A stretch of DNA of 64,000 nucleotides. Source: Papilionanthe hookeriana x Papilionanthe teres. Taxonomy: Eukaryota > Streptophyta > Magnoliopsida > Asparagales > Orchidaceae. Both the position numbers and the translations under genes were made by a program. Under the pieces are notes generated by a model. That model was not told the DNA's origin. It saw only the letters and a program-made list of their open reading frames with translations, and searched no databases. The stretch covers positions 140,541,665-140,605,664 of the forward strand of contig CM040424.1 of NCBI GenBank assembly GCA_022702705.1, given 5' to 3'. This document shows positions 45,191 through 56,200 of this stretch, piece after piece (the first letter of the stretch is position 1; the number at the start of each line of letters is the position of its first letter).

Positions 45191-47312
45191 ATTAAATATA
45201 ACATCACCAAAGACATAAAGAATTCAAAATAAATCTAAAATAACTTGAACACTATTCCAAATTTAAACCCATTAATGGAAATTAAACTAAATCACAAACC
45301 ATTTGAACACCAATTTACCCTCAAAAGCTTTAGTTATCATAACTCCTAAACATAATATTAAATGAAATGTTACTTTCACCTATAGGACATTCAAATGTCC
45401 TAGTTCACCGAGCAAGATAACAAAACTTGAGACTCTTGGACGATTAATTCATTTGTGTAATTGAATTCATTTGGACTTAAAACAATTCTAGCAATATTGA
45501 AAAGATGTTTAAGATTCTTCTTAAACACTTTCTCAATATGATAGGGTGTTTATAAGAAAAATTGAACTTAATTGTTCTTTGATGAAGAAAATCGTCTTCA
45601 AACCAAAACACAAGGAACCTAGATGTCATAGGAAATGACTAGCTATAGGATTAGGAACTTGGTAGAAAACCATAACCCTTACCTTAGCTTTACCTAGGAA
45701 CTTGCTTAAATATTCTAATTATGTTTTAAGTGCAGCTTGGGATGACGGGAAGACCCTCCAGGCGCGCTTTTATTTTATTGCAATTTACTTTCTTGCAATT
45801 TACATTATTGCAATTTCATTAATCGCATCGCACTTACTTTTCTTGCATGATAAACAACTGTTGCATGAAAACCCACACATTTAGGATAGCCCCTAAAACT
45901 GAAACCAAAACTAAATTAAAAGTCATCGCAAGATAAAATTCACCGCCACAACATTTCAAAATATAAAACAACTCAAAATTTAATCACAAACAGAACACAA
46001 AACTACAATTACAACTAAATTAAAACGTCCTGTTGGATGATCGGGAATACCTCGGATGAAGTAACCTACGTGTTGCTAACGGGATTTCCCACGCTCTAAA
46101 TGAAAGTGTGGAACTAATTCAGTTGAGTTTAGCAAATTCATTTGGACTAAGTGAATCCGATAAAAATAATGATGCCGGAAGGATGGAACCGTGGGATCTT
46201 AACCGGTGTCGTTATAATCAACTTTAAGATTTGTTTTAATCAAAACGTAAAAAACACTTGGAAATTAAGATTTTCTCTAAACCAAAACACTTTTCTCATC
46301 CCCGATTTATGACTTCTAAAATTGAACCTCTGCAACAACAAGGAGCTCGGAGCATGGTGGGCAAAGCACGGCCATCGTCATCGCGAAAACCCGAGTCTAC
46401 TTCAACAAAACTTTCCTAGAATTAAATAACAAAGCCATAGGACTTCGAGGTAGTTTGCCTAGTGCAACATAAATCCTCAACTCTTCGTTAGGCATTTACC
46501 TTGTAAATTAAGCCCTAACCGGTCTTAGGATTCCGAGGTAGTCGTCCGTACGACAATAAACCCTCACATCTTCGAGGTTATTTGTTTGATCTTATCATAC
46601 AAATATAAGCCCTAATTAATTAAAATTGGCAAGATCAAAACATTTAAATAAATATTAGGACTTTCCTAAACTCAAGCCAAACAATAGGATAGTCGGGAAA
46701 TTACCGAAGTTCGCTTCGAATCCGTGATTTCTCCTACTTTTCTTCCTTTGAATTCCCAAAACAAAATGTTCCAAACTTGATCCATTCCCTATTGAAATTC
46801 CAGAATTCAATCCTTTGAAAACTTAAACTTTGAAATTCTTGAGAGCAGAATTATTGATTATTATCGAGAGTTTTCTTAAGTGATTCCCGTCACTTAAGAT
46901 GTAATTAACTATGTGGGCTTGCCCTTATAGGAATTTTAAAGAACCTGAGTAATATAAACCCCGTTTAATGCCTTCATATTAAGCGGGGAATTTGTCAGCT
47001 TATAAAATTGGTTCGCAGACCAAACGGATGTCACAAATCTTCTAGTTTATCTAATCGAGCCCCACCATCAAGCAGTGTGTCTATCCTTAGGGATAGATAC
47101 ACGGTTTGTGGTGCGGTGCTCATTTATATAAACTATTTGGGATGTGAGATCGGTTTAATTTCATATCTTAAAACCTTCAAATTTAAAATTATTTTCAAAA
47201 TCAAATATTACTTTTCAAAATTATTTATTTAAACTAAATTAAAAATTCGCCGACAACTTCTATTAGGCGACCCCCTTTTCAAAATAAAACACAACCTAAA
47301 AATATGCCGACA

Positions 47313-47814
47313 ATTACATCCTCTCTCTAAAAGAAACAATCCTGGTCCCTCTCTTGCTGGGGGATCTAGGGGCACTAATCCTGTGGCACCCCCTAAGATT
47401 ACTGTTGAAAGAACTTATGTTGTGAATAATGTTACTCCTATAGTGGCTCTCCCTACCCTGGAGGAAAAGGCCAATACTGTCTCTACAAAACCTGTCAACA
47501 CTATTAGTGATGTTGCACAAGAAGTTTTGGAGAATAATTTACAACCTTCCCAAGATCTACAAGCTACCAGACCTCTAATTGTGGAGGGCCAGGAAGAAAA
47601 CCCTGTGTTTAATGGGGTGGAACCTCTGATTGAAGATTCCACCATTCATACATTAAAAGAGGTGATAAATGAGGAATGGCATGTTCAAACTACCACCAAA
47701 AGAAGGAGAAGCAAATCTGATCTCTCCAATCAACCTATGGAAAATCTTCAATCCTGCTCCTTATCTACCCCACACCCCAAGACTAGGGGGAAAGGAAAAA
47801 ATATATCTCAATGA
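47313..47814 (+). pseudogene. LINE B ORF1, C-terminal part
   Basis: The open part from 47383 is a low-complexity linker rich in Thr, Val, Glu and Ser, with basic clusters KRRRSKSD and KTRGKGKN at the end, typical of the variable tail of plant L1 ORF1 behind the zinc knuckle. It ends with TGA at 47812-47814. That stop overlaps the ATG of ORF2 (47811-47813) as ATGA, suggesting translation of ORF2 by termination and re-initiation. No frame break is seen in this segment from 47383 onward. Confidence 0.8.
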
Positions 47815-48600
47815 TTAATTTCCTTTACTAGAATATTAGGGGGGTGGCTAATCCCTCCTCTTTAAGGAGACTAAAACATCTGATTAAAACTTATCAAGTT
47901 TGGGGCTTTGCTCTCCTGGAGCCTATGATTACTAAAAACCACCATAAAATTATTAGGAAATTCCATAAACTTTCTCATTGTTCTAACATAAACAATAAGA
48001 TCTGGTTTTTTGCAAGAATTGAATTACAGTGGACTGTAATTCTGGATAATCCACAATTTCTCCATATCCAATTTTTAGTTGGAGACAAGCTGGACTATGC
48101 TACATTTACTTATGCTAGTTGTAGTCCTCTAACAACAACTACTGTGGTCAGATTTGGTTTAGATTAGTCTAAATCTGAACTCCTTCTGGTTATTGGAGGG
48201 TGACTTCAACTGCTTGGCTTCTCCTACTGAGAAGAGAGGTGGCAACCCTCCTTTGGCTTCCTCCATGTCTGAGTTTAATTCATTTATTTCTGCAAATATT
48301 TTTGATTTGGGGTACCAGGGTTCTTGTTACACCTGGAGAAGAGGTATTGTATGGGAAAGACTTGACAGAATGATGGGTAATTCCCAGTGGCTTCAAACCT
48401 TTCCTTATACTGTTGTTACTCACCTTAGTATGGCTGGTTTTGATCACAGGCCTTTAGTCTGCTCTATCAACAACTCCTCCACTACTGGTAGATGCTCTTT
48501 CAGGTTGCAGATTATGTGGTCTCTTCATCCTGATTTTCTTTCAGAAGTGGGTTAGGTATGGATCTCGAATCCTGCTGATTTACCTTGGTAAAATCTGTGG
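47811..48600 (+). pseudogene. LINE B ORF2: AP-type endonuclease
   Basis: From the ATG at 47811 the frame gives MINFLY-stop-NIRGVANPSSLRRL; the stop (TAG) sits where WNIRG is expected, a TGG to TAG change. ALLEPMI carries the catalytic Glu. The frame breaks near 48165 and resumes with LEGDFNCLASPTEKRGG (GDFN), CYTWRRG, WERLDRMM and MAGFDHRPLV (SDH-type box with Phe instead of Ser). This is the apurinic-type endonuclease that nicks the target. A TAG at 48553-48555 follows. The enzyme is complete in outline but broken by one frameshift and two stops. Confidence 0.88.
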
Positions 48601-50400
48601 AATCTTCAGAAGAAAACTGCTAAACATCTCAGATCTTGGAATTTGAATAATTTTGGTAATTTAACTGATAAGGTATCAGCTGCTGAGGTGGAAGTGGAGG
48701 AAAGTTTCAGGCTTGGTTACCACTCTGAAGCTGAATTATTTGTTGCTCAAGAACAACTCTTGTCTACTATTAAATATCAGGAAAGCTTTCTTCAACAAAA
48801 GGCAGCCATCTCTAAGTTTGTGGATGGTGATAGGAATTCTAAATTTTTTCATGCTTGCATCAATTACAGGAGGAAATGCAACATGATTTTGTCTATTACC
48901 AATTATGAGGGGATAAAACTCAGTACTGCTGAGGCAATTACTGATAATGTTGTGGCCCACTTCCATGAACTTTTTTCAAATAGACTATTGGTTCGTTTAC
49001 CAATAGATAATTCTCTCTTCTCTGAGTGCATTGAATATGTCCAGAGTTTGAAATTAACTCAGTTGTCTTTAGGGGATGAGATTAAGATTGCTCTGGACTC
49101 CATTGATGGAAATAAATCTACTGGCACAGATGGATATATTTCCACTTTTTATAAAGTCAGTTGGAATATCATTTGTAAGGATGTCATCTCTGCAATCCAA
49201 TGCTTTTTCCAAGGGGTTGTTCCTCCTCTTTACTTTAGTGCCTCTACTATTGTACTTATCCCCAAGAATTCAGCTAGACAAACCTGGGGAGACTTCAGAC
49301 CAATAAGTCTAACTAATACTATCTCCAAAATTATCAGTAAAATTCTAGTTTTCAGGCTCCATCCTTACATACAGCATCTTATCCAACACAATCAATCTGC
49401 ATTTGTTAAAGGGAGGAATATTACTGATAATATACTACTTGCCCAGGAGCTGCTGCTGGATTTAGATAGGAAGTGCAGGGGGGGTAATGTCATACTCAAA
49501 TTAGACATCAAGAAGGCTTATGATACTATAAATTGGGACTTCATTTTGGATACTTTTCTTGCTAGAGGTTTCAGCACTGATTTCATCAAACTAATTGAAC
49601 AATGGCTTCAATGCAATGCCCACTCTGTCCTGGTGAATGGGAAGAGTCATGGTTTTTTCAGTGCAACTAGGGGAATCAAACAGGGGGACCCCCTCTCCCC
49701 CACTATCTTTATTATGGCCTTTGATTACCTCTCCAAGATGCTGAACCAATTACTGTGCACTTCCCCTTACCTACACTATCAACATAAATCCAACATAGGC
49801 ATAAGTCATCTTTCTTATGCTGATGACATTATTATTTTCACTAATGCCTCTAAACCTGCTATTCAAGCTGTTTTCCAAACCCTACAACACTTTCAGAAAA
49901 CCTTTGGCATGTAACTAAAAATTTATAAATGTCAATTTTTTGCAGGTACTCAGGTCAAGCCTCATATTAAGCATTAGATTGCTGAGTACACAGGTTTTCA
50001 TCCAGCCTCTTTGCCAATTCATTACCTTGTTGTTAACCTGATTAAGGGTAGAACCAAACAGATCCAATTCCAAGATGTCAGCAAAAAATTTAAGGCTAAA
50101 CTACTCTACTGGACTAATTCCTTTCTGTTTAATGGGGGTAGACTCACTTTATGGAGAAGTCTTCTAACTGCTAAACCTTCATATGTGCTCCAAATGTGTA
50201 GTATGAAGAAAAGTACCCAGGTTCTTCTGGACAGAATTTTTAACAGATTTCTATGAGCAGGATAGCATAAGCAATTTAACTGGATTCCCTAGCAGAGATT
50301 ATGCAAGCCTCTCCATGCTGGTGGTCTGGGATTCAAAAGCTTTCAACATCTCAGTTTCATTAATTCTTGCAAGTCCTGGATCAGATTTAGAGCTCGGGAC
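48600..50400 (+). pseudogene. LINE B ORF2: RT domain
   Basis: The longest open frame of the window, 48643-49914 (423 codons), lies here. Landmarks: FVDGDRNSKFFHACINYRRK, VLIPKNSARQTWGDFRPISL, SAFVKGRNITDNILLAQELL, LKLDIKKAYDTINWDF, RGIKQGDPLSPTIFIMAFDY and SYADDIIIF, so the catalytic Asp residues are intact. It ends FGM-stop where FGMxLN is usual. The same frame continues past this stop and another near 49975 to YTGFHPASLPIHYLVVN and RTKQIQFQDV. It is less damaged than LINE A's RT, having no frameshift between 48193 and about 50390. Confidence 0.93.
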
Positions 50401-51280
50401 ACCCTTGGTTAACCTTCATGAAAGGAAAATATTGCAGGCACTCTCATCCTACCCTTGTGGATTCCATGATTGGAGATTCTAAGATATGGAGGAATTTATT
50501 GGCCATTAGACAACATGTTGAGGACCTATTTATCTGGGAATTGGGAGAGGGCTATGTTAACTTCTAGCTGGATCAATGGCCTTGGAATGAGCAGAGCTGA
50601 CTAATTCTCAGTCTTTGCCTGATTATAATTATCAAGTCAGAGACTTTTGGAATGGTGATAATTGGAATTGCAACTTATTGAAGACTATTCTCAATGATGA
50701 TCAACTCCAACTGGTGACTAAAACATCCTTCCATGCAATTAAGAAGGATAGAATCAGGACCAAACAAGGGGCTTCTCAGAACCTTTCCTCATTTATTTAC
50801 TCTAGCTTCTATCAGTGGCAGCAGGTGGAATGGGGTAAAGCTATTTAGGGGAAGTTTCTTGGTCCCTCCATGGCCTTCTTCTGCTTGAGACTATGGCATA
50901 AGATACTTCTGAAAGATGATATCCTGAAACTAAAGGGTTTGAGAGGCCCTTCTTGCTGTTATTTATGTCATACTGATGAGGAATCTTTTGATCGTCTCTT
51001 TTTTACTTGCCCTTTTTCTCAGGAACTCTGGACCCAGTTACTGACCAAGCTTAATATTGACATTCTCACACTCAGGTGGGACCAATTTCAAGTTTGCTGG
51101 AAAGACTGAAGTGCTTTCAAGCTTCTAGCCATTCCTTGTATTGTTGCTTAGTTTATATGGATGCACAGAAAAAAGGCCAAATATGATGACCAGGCTCCTT
51201 TGGTTCCCATTGGCACTGCCAACTGCCTTTCATACATTCACAAACTCATCAGCCATCAGAATTTTCCAAATATCTGTACA
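50400..51280 (+). pseudogene. LINE B ORF2: region between RT and RNase H
   Basis: Several frames with stops. Recognisable: GGLGFKSFQHLSFINSCKSW just upstream of 50400, and at 50870-51109 LKGLRGPSCCYLCHTDEESF followed by DRLFFTCPFSQELW, the same zinc motif as in LINE A with all Cys residues kept. Position and spacing match LINE A (37521-37640). Confidence 0.85.
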
Positions 51281-51282
51281 TC

Positions 51283-51819
51283 TTGGGAGCCTACCATTCC
51301 TACATCTGCTCCCTCTCTCATTTTCTGGATTCCACACCCCCCAACTCTTGGGTGAAAGTGAATACTGATGGACGTTTTGGTTATGATGCTGCTTGTTTTG
51401 AGGGCATTTTCAGGAACTCTATGGGGCATGGTCTGTTATACTTCTTTTCCTCTACTGTAGTTGTTGATGCTTTGGAGACTGAGGTCACTGCAATCTTTTG
51501 GGCAATCTTCCTTGCTTATACCTGTCATTTTCAACAGATTGTGGTGGAATCCGATTTCAGCTTTGCTATCAGCATCCTCAATAATCAGGCACAACCTCCT
51601 TGGTACATTAGTAGATGGATATAAAGAATGGCCCCCTACACTCTCTCTGCTAATATTACTTATGTATACACTCCTAGAGAAGGAAATAGAGCAGCACATT
51701 GGTTAGCTACCCATGGGAAGACTACTGAAATAGTTGACATAGGCACCTCCCCTCCTATCCCTCTTGCAATTTTGTTACATGGGGACAATTTGTTGATCCC
51801 TTATCTAAAACCTATGTAA
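51283..51819 (+). pseudogene. LINE B ORF2: RNase H domain
   Basis: WVKVNTDGRFGYDAACFEGI contains the first Asp; DALETEVTAIFWA the Glu; VVESDFSFA the second Asp; TPREGNRAAHWLATHGK the last block, where ADWLA is expected, so the fourth acidic residue is His. A single TAA near 51622 interrupts the frame before a continuation at 51628-51819, which ends at the ORF2 stop. The 60 bases after it form the 3' untranslated part before the (TA)n tail. Confidence 0.9.
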
Positions 51820-51878
51820 TTGTAACTGAATTTTATTTAGTGAATATACTCCTTGCCACTTAGGCAGGCCCATTTGGA

Positions 51879-51896
51879 ATATATATATATATATAT
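51879..51896. repeat. (TA)n tail shared by LINE B and LINE C
   Basis: Nine AT units. On the + strand they end LINE B; read on the - strand the same tract ends LINE C, so the two LINEs meet tail to tail. Confidence 0.9.
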
Positions 51897-52335
51897 GAAA
51901 AACAAAAGCTTCATTCAAACTTTAAGGTTAAGTACATCTGATGAAAGGGAGTTTTAGAGAATCCCCTAAAAGTAAAAGCCTTAAAGGCTCGAAAGGTGTT
52001 ACAGAAAAAACTATATTACTATGTGAAGCAGCATTTTTGGTTAACCAGTTAGCAGGCTGGTTACCCTCTCTATAAGTGTGGGTCCATTTGAGTTGGAGGA
52101 AGTCTGAAATAGTAGGAAAGGTTCTGAGGAAATAAACCAAACTCCAAGGAGGAGGAACAGATCCTTGCATAATATCAATTACCTGCTGAGAGTTAGATTC
52201 AATCCAAACATAAGGGAGGTGGAGAGCTTTGGCAGTTGTTAAGGCCCAAAATGCAGCACAAAGTTCAGATTTCAATGCAAAAGAGGATACAATAGGTGAC
52301 TGAAAAAACCACAAGGGCTGACCCAAACTGTTTCT
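51897..52335 (-). mobile_element. LINE C: 3' terminal fragment of L1-type LINE
   Basis: Only the RNase H domain and 3' untranslated part remain. The coding part (52326-51928) has RNSLGQPLWFFQSP at its start, LKSELCAAFWAL (Glu), VWIESNSQQV (Asn where Asp is expected) and YREGNQPANWLTKNA (Asn again for the last Asp). It is truncated at its 5' end exactly at the (TA)n tail of LINE D. The domain frame itself is open, ending at a stop at 51928. Confidence 0.88.
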
Positions 52336-52352
52336 TATATATATATATATAT
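52336..52352. repeat. (TA)n tail of LINE D
   Basis: Eight TA units between LINE C and LINE D; on the - strand it follows CCCTTTTACA, the end of the LINE D 3' untranslated part. Confidence 0.9.
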
Positions 52353-54300
52353 TGTAAAAGGGCCCTAGGGCCTATTTCATTGAAATAAAAGGGGTACAAC
52401 ACAAGTAGTATGAGAGAGCCCAAACAAATTGAGCACGACTCATAAGAAACAAAATAAAGCTCAAACAGAGCGATACAAAAGATAGAACAAAAGAGAAACA
52501 ATCAACTAAAGAGGACGAGGTCGCCAAGGCTTCCCTCTACCCCTGGTTAATGTAGCGCATCCAGAGATCAGACTCTGAAGTGATTCTCCATTACCAGGGG
52601 AGACCAAAATATCATTCATTAAATTTCCAAGGAGGATAGGGCCCCCAACCTTCTTCTTCCGCTGTGAGGTATACACTTGACATTCTTCTTCAAAAGAGTG
52701 AACAGTCTGATCCAAAGTGAGAAAGGCTGCTACTGTAATCGGTTCCAATACTTGGGAATCTCCTACCCCTTGAGCGGGTAGAACAACAAAAGTACTATTA
52801 GGCAGTAGTTCTTCCTCAGTAGTAGTAGGCAAATTTTCTGTCATCAGATTATGAGTGTTTGTTTCTTCTCTGTCTTCAGACCTGTCAAGGTGGGGAGTCT
52901 GAACTCCCTCCATAGTAGTGGGTACCTGAGGTGGTAGTATAGCTGCTCCAGTAGAAGAAGGCTGAGAGGTGACCACATCCTGCCTATCAGTGGCAACTAC
53001 CTGATGCTCCTCCAAGGGTCGATCCTTCTCAACCTGTTCTGAAACAGTATTGGGTATCACTGGCGGTGAGCAAGGTGGTATATCCGTCGCAGGAATGTGT
53101 GGCCTAGTAGCATTTGTACGGGGAGGTTTAAGATTCGGATGCAGGTGGTAACATTGTTAGTGAGTGTAACCAAACATACGACAATGGGTGCAGTTATGTT
53201 GGTTGCCAAAATCCTTGATGTTGTGTACCAATCCATAGCACTTTCAGGAAGGGTAACATAATGTCCCGTTTTATCATTATTCTAGCCTCAGAAGGTCTAA
53301 ATAGATGCTTTGTAAGCAGATAAGTGTGGAGTGGCATTCCATATATCTTTGTGAAAGTAAAGAGAAGCTCTTGATCATAAGGATGAACATGCAAATCTGG
53401 GAAGCGTAGCCAGACCAAAATGATGTGAGGTTCAGTACGATGGTCAAAATCCACTGTCCATTTCAGCACCTTCATCACCTGATTGTCTATACGAAGAATT
53501 CTTCTAGCAAACACTTGGGTGTAATCTGCATCATCCGTTAATTGGATGAGAATGTGCCGACCATCCGGTCATCCTATCTTCAAACTTCCATTAAGCTTCA
53601 TTTGCTCAAATTTCTTTAAGATCAGTTCAAGTTTAGGATTTCCGTAGAGGAACTTACCCACTAGAAACAGCCGGCAGGGTGCAGCTAGGATGGAGATCTC
53701 TTCTTTTGTGAGAAAGATTGCAGATTTGCCGTCTTTACCTGATGCTTTTTTGAAAAACCCAATTTTGACACCTTGCTCGAATGCATCATGGAATATCTGC
53801 GGGAACATGTTAGAATGTGAAGGGGCGCGGGCAGGGTTATCGCTGGCGAAGGCGGAGGCGTAAGAATGACCCAAGGCCATTGTTGACAGCTGGCTGTCGT
53901 GCGTACTGTTGAGCTCGCTGCAGGATCATAGAACTGCATGAGCTCGGTGGAGCTGGGGTCGACCTGCGGGATTGCAGGATCTAATCCACAAACACTGCGA
54001 GCGAAGTTCTGGACGAAGCAGAGGAGGGAGACGTAGGTGACGTGAAGTGCGACTGTGCAGGTGAACTACACTGGACGCAGCGACAACATGCGAGTCCGCT
54101 GCAACCCAAGGAGATGACGGTAGGTGAGGTTGTACCGAAGTCGACACAATGGATGCATCCCGCATGTAGCAGGACGACGGCGTGCGAAAAGCTGCAAACC
54201 AAGGAAAGACAGCTTGTGAGCCTGTGACTGAAGCGACGAAGCAGTAGCCTTCGTCGACGACGACGAAGACAATGTACAAAACCCGGAGGTTAACGCTCTA
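52353..54300 (-). mobile_element. LINE D: ORF1-only L1-type LINE derivative
   Basis: On the - strand: a GC-rich 5' untranslated region (54300-53881), an ORF1 (53880-52506), then directly a 3' untranslated region with TTGTACCCCTTTTATTTCAAT and a (TA)n tail. No endonuclease, RT or RNase H sequence lies between ORF1 and the 3' end. This resembles the half-LINEs (HAL1) of mammals in layout. It could instead be an internal deletion product of one copy. The right-hand limit is where X-f sequence begins. Confidence 0.75.
52506..53880 (-). pseudogene. LINE D ORF1 (DUF4283 and zinc knuckle)
   Basis: Starts MALGHSYASAFASDN. The DUF4283-type part shows SAIFLTKEEISILAAPCRLF and LVGKFLYGNPKLELILKKF. After KIG a TGA stands where an Arg codon (CGA) is expected (53569-53571), and the same frame continues with PDGRHILIQLTDDADY. 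Then come MKVLKWTVDFDHRTEPHIIL and MIKRDIMLPFLKVLWIG. A frameshift near 53195 leads to a zinc knuckle NCTHCRMFGYTH, with a stop just before the final Cys. The C-terminal tail (53060-52506) is open, acidic/Pro-rich, with basic ends RKKKVGG and TRGRGKPWRPRPL. Three lesions in about 455 codons: a fairly young copy. Confidence 0.85.
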
Positions 54301-56200
54301 CCCTTTGGTGACCGACACTCTTGGGCAAAGGTATAAATTAAAATCCTTATTTTTGTGCTCGGTTTGGTTCTTTGTGAATAAATTTTACATTTCATGCTCA
54401 ACTAGCCATATAGATAGGTTCCTCTCACGTAGATAGGTTCGTCTCACTTAGGATTGGTTAAGTATACAGTGTGTTCTTAGGTCTAGAAGTTAGATGATTC
54501 TCGGTTTAGGGCGCATTTGGGACGATGAAGAGTTGTTGTCCATTCACGTGTGTATCGAGCGGACGACAGAGTTCGCGTCGAAAGAATTGCACGGAATGAG
54601 AACCACAGACACTCATTGAAAGCTCAACAAAACAGTGGGCGACGCGTGGTCTTTTTGCACGGGTTCGAGGTTTGATGTGGCAGCTATGTGGATAAGTAGA
54701 AAAATAGGGTATTTTAGATTTAAATAATTACATGAACCTTAAAAATTCATATCTTGGTGTAAAAAAAATCATTAGAGTAAAATAAAAATAACTCTAGTGA
54801 ATAGAGGATAATTTATTAAAGCAAAAATAAAAAATATTTGCTATGTATTTTATTTTAAATAAATTAAATACTCCAGAGACTAATAAAATCATAACTAATT
54901 AAATACTTACATAAATTAAATGAGATTTGAGGGCTTGTTCTTGATATGCTTAGGAGTGTTCTTTGATTTTTTTCAAGATCAGAGGACATCTCTACGATCA
55001 AAAGCCCTAATTTTCTAAGATTTATGGCATTTTTTTGTTTAAAAATTATAAAAATAAAATAAAGGTCGAAAAATATGAAATCAGCTTAGATAGTTTTACT
55101 GTGGATAGAAGACCTTAGGAAAATTAAAAATCAGATTTAAAAAGTTAAAATGTATTTTCTTATTTTAAAACTAAAAAAAATAATAAAAAATTAGAAAAAT
55201 ACAAAGTATTTCAAAAAATTACCAAAATGGGCTAAATTGGAAGTAACCATCTTAGGAGGTTTTTCCAAAATTTAAAAGCCATAATTTTTTTTAATATATA
55301 AATATATTTTTCTAAGTAAATAAAATATTTTGGCTTGAAATAATTACAAAAATTAAAATAAAAATTAGAAAATTATTAAAATTAGTTTGAAATGTTCTTT
55401 CAGACCAGTGAAACCTAAAAAAAATAAAATTAATGTTAAAATAGAAAATTTATTTTTGAACTATTTTCTAATTTTAAAATAATTAAAAATATCAAAAATC
55501 ACTAAAAATATGAAATTGCTTCAAATCATCATAAATATTATCCTAACCAAAAATAATAACTTAAAGATGTGTTTATAAATTTTCAATAATATAAAAAAAA
55601 ATTTAGCATTTAAATGTTTTTTTTTATTTGTGAATAAAATAATTATAAAAAAAATATAATAAAAATTACAAAAATATAAAATCTATTCTCTGAGTTCTCT
55701 GAAGTTAGAGAGATTTTTTTAAAATATAAAAATAAAATGTATTTTCTATTTATTTACTCATTAAAATAAACTAAAAATAATAAAAATTAAAATATAAATA
55801 AAAAATTCACAAAAAAGTTATTTCTAGTAGTCCCGTGAACTTGTTATAATTTCCTTAAGAACAAAAGGTTTGTTTTGGTTAATTAAATAATTAACATTGA
55901 AAAATCCCTATTTTTATATTAAAGATTAAATAAAAATAAGAATAATATATATTCTCATCTCATATTTTAGTTAACCCATGTGTGGGGTAACAACAAAGTT
56001 TCAAAGTCATTTGAGTTAAATTGAGAGAATATGACGTGGAAAGCCTTAGGGGCAAAATTGTAATTATGAAAATTTGAACTCTAATTAAGATTTAGGTCAA
56101 ACTAGATGGTAAATGGTTTATATTGATCATAATTAACTCTCTTAAATGATTGAAACATAAAAAGCTAAATTATAGAAACCAATTTAAGTCATTTTTTTTA

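Larger units (their letters stand above)
39832..47312 (-). mobile_element. Complete X unit X-e, probable giant solo LTR (7481 bp)
   Basis: On its own strand it starts TGTCGGCATATTTTTAGG (47312 down) and ends GATGAGGTCAACA at 39832, the same termini as X-c, with GTTAC/ATTAC flanks. It splits ORF1 of LINE B, and joining the flanks restores that LINE. Internal order matches X-c: doubled TGTCGGC motif, (TTTAA)n array (44800-45190), CpG-rich island (42800-42990), TATA-like box (42189-42196), skewed stretch (40330-41580) and terminal hairpin (39836-39856). The largest open frame on its strand (191 codons, 42654-42079) is not conserved in X-c. It carries no primer site, PPT or pol. Confidence 0.85.
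47313..51880 (+). mobile_element. LINE B, 3' part
   Basis: Resumes after X-e with the end of ORF1, then ORF2 (endonuclease, RT, Cys/His region, RNase H) and a short 3' untranslated part ending in a (TA)n tail (51879-51896). The components are listed separately. Numerous nonsense codons are present. Confidence 0.9.

Noticed and set aside
53926..54401. Overlapping Cys/Ser/His-rich ORFs in the LINE D 5' region
   Set aside because: Several mutually overlapping frames in a GC-rich untranslated region upstream of a clear ORF1 start; the right end also crosses into X-f.
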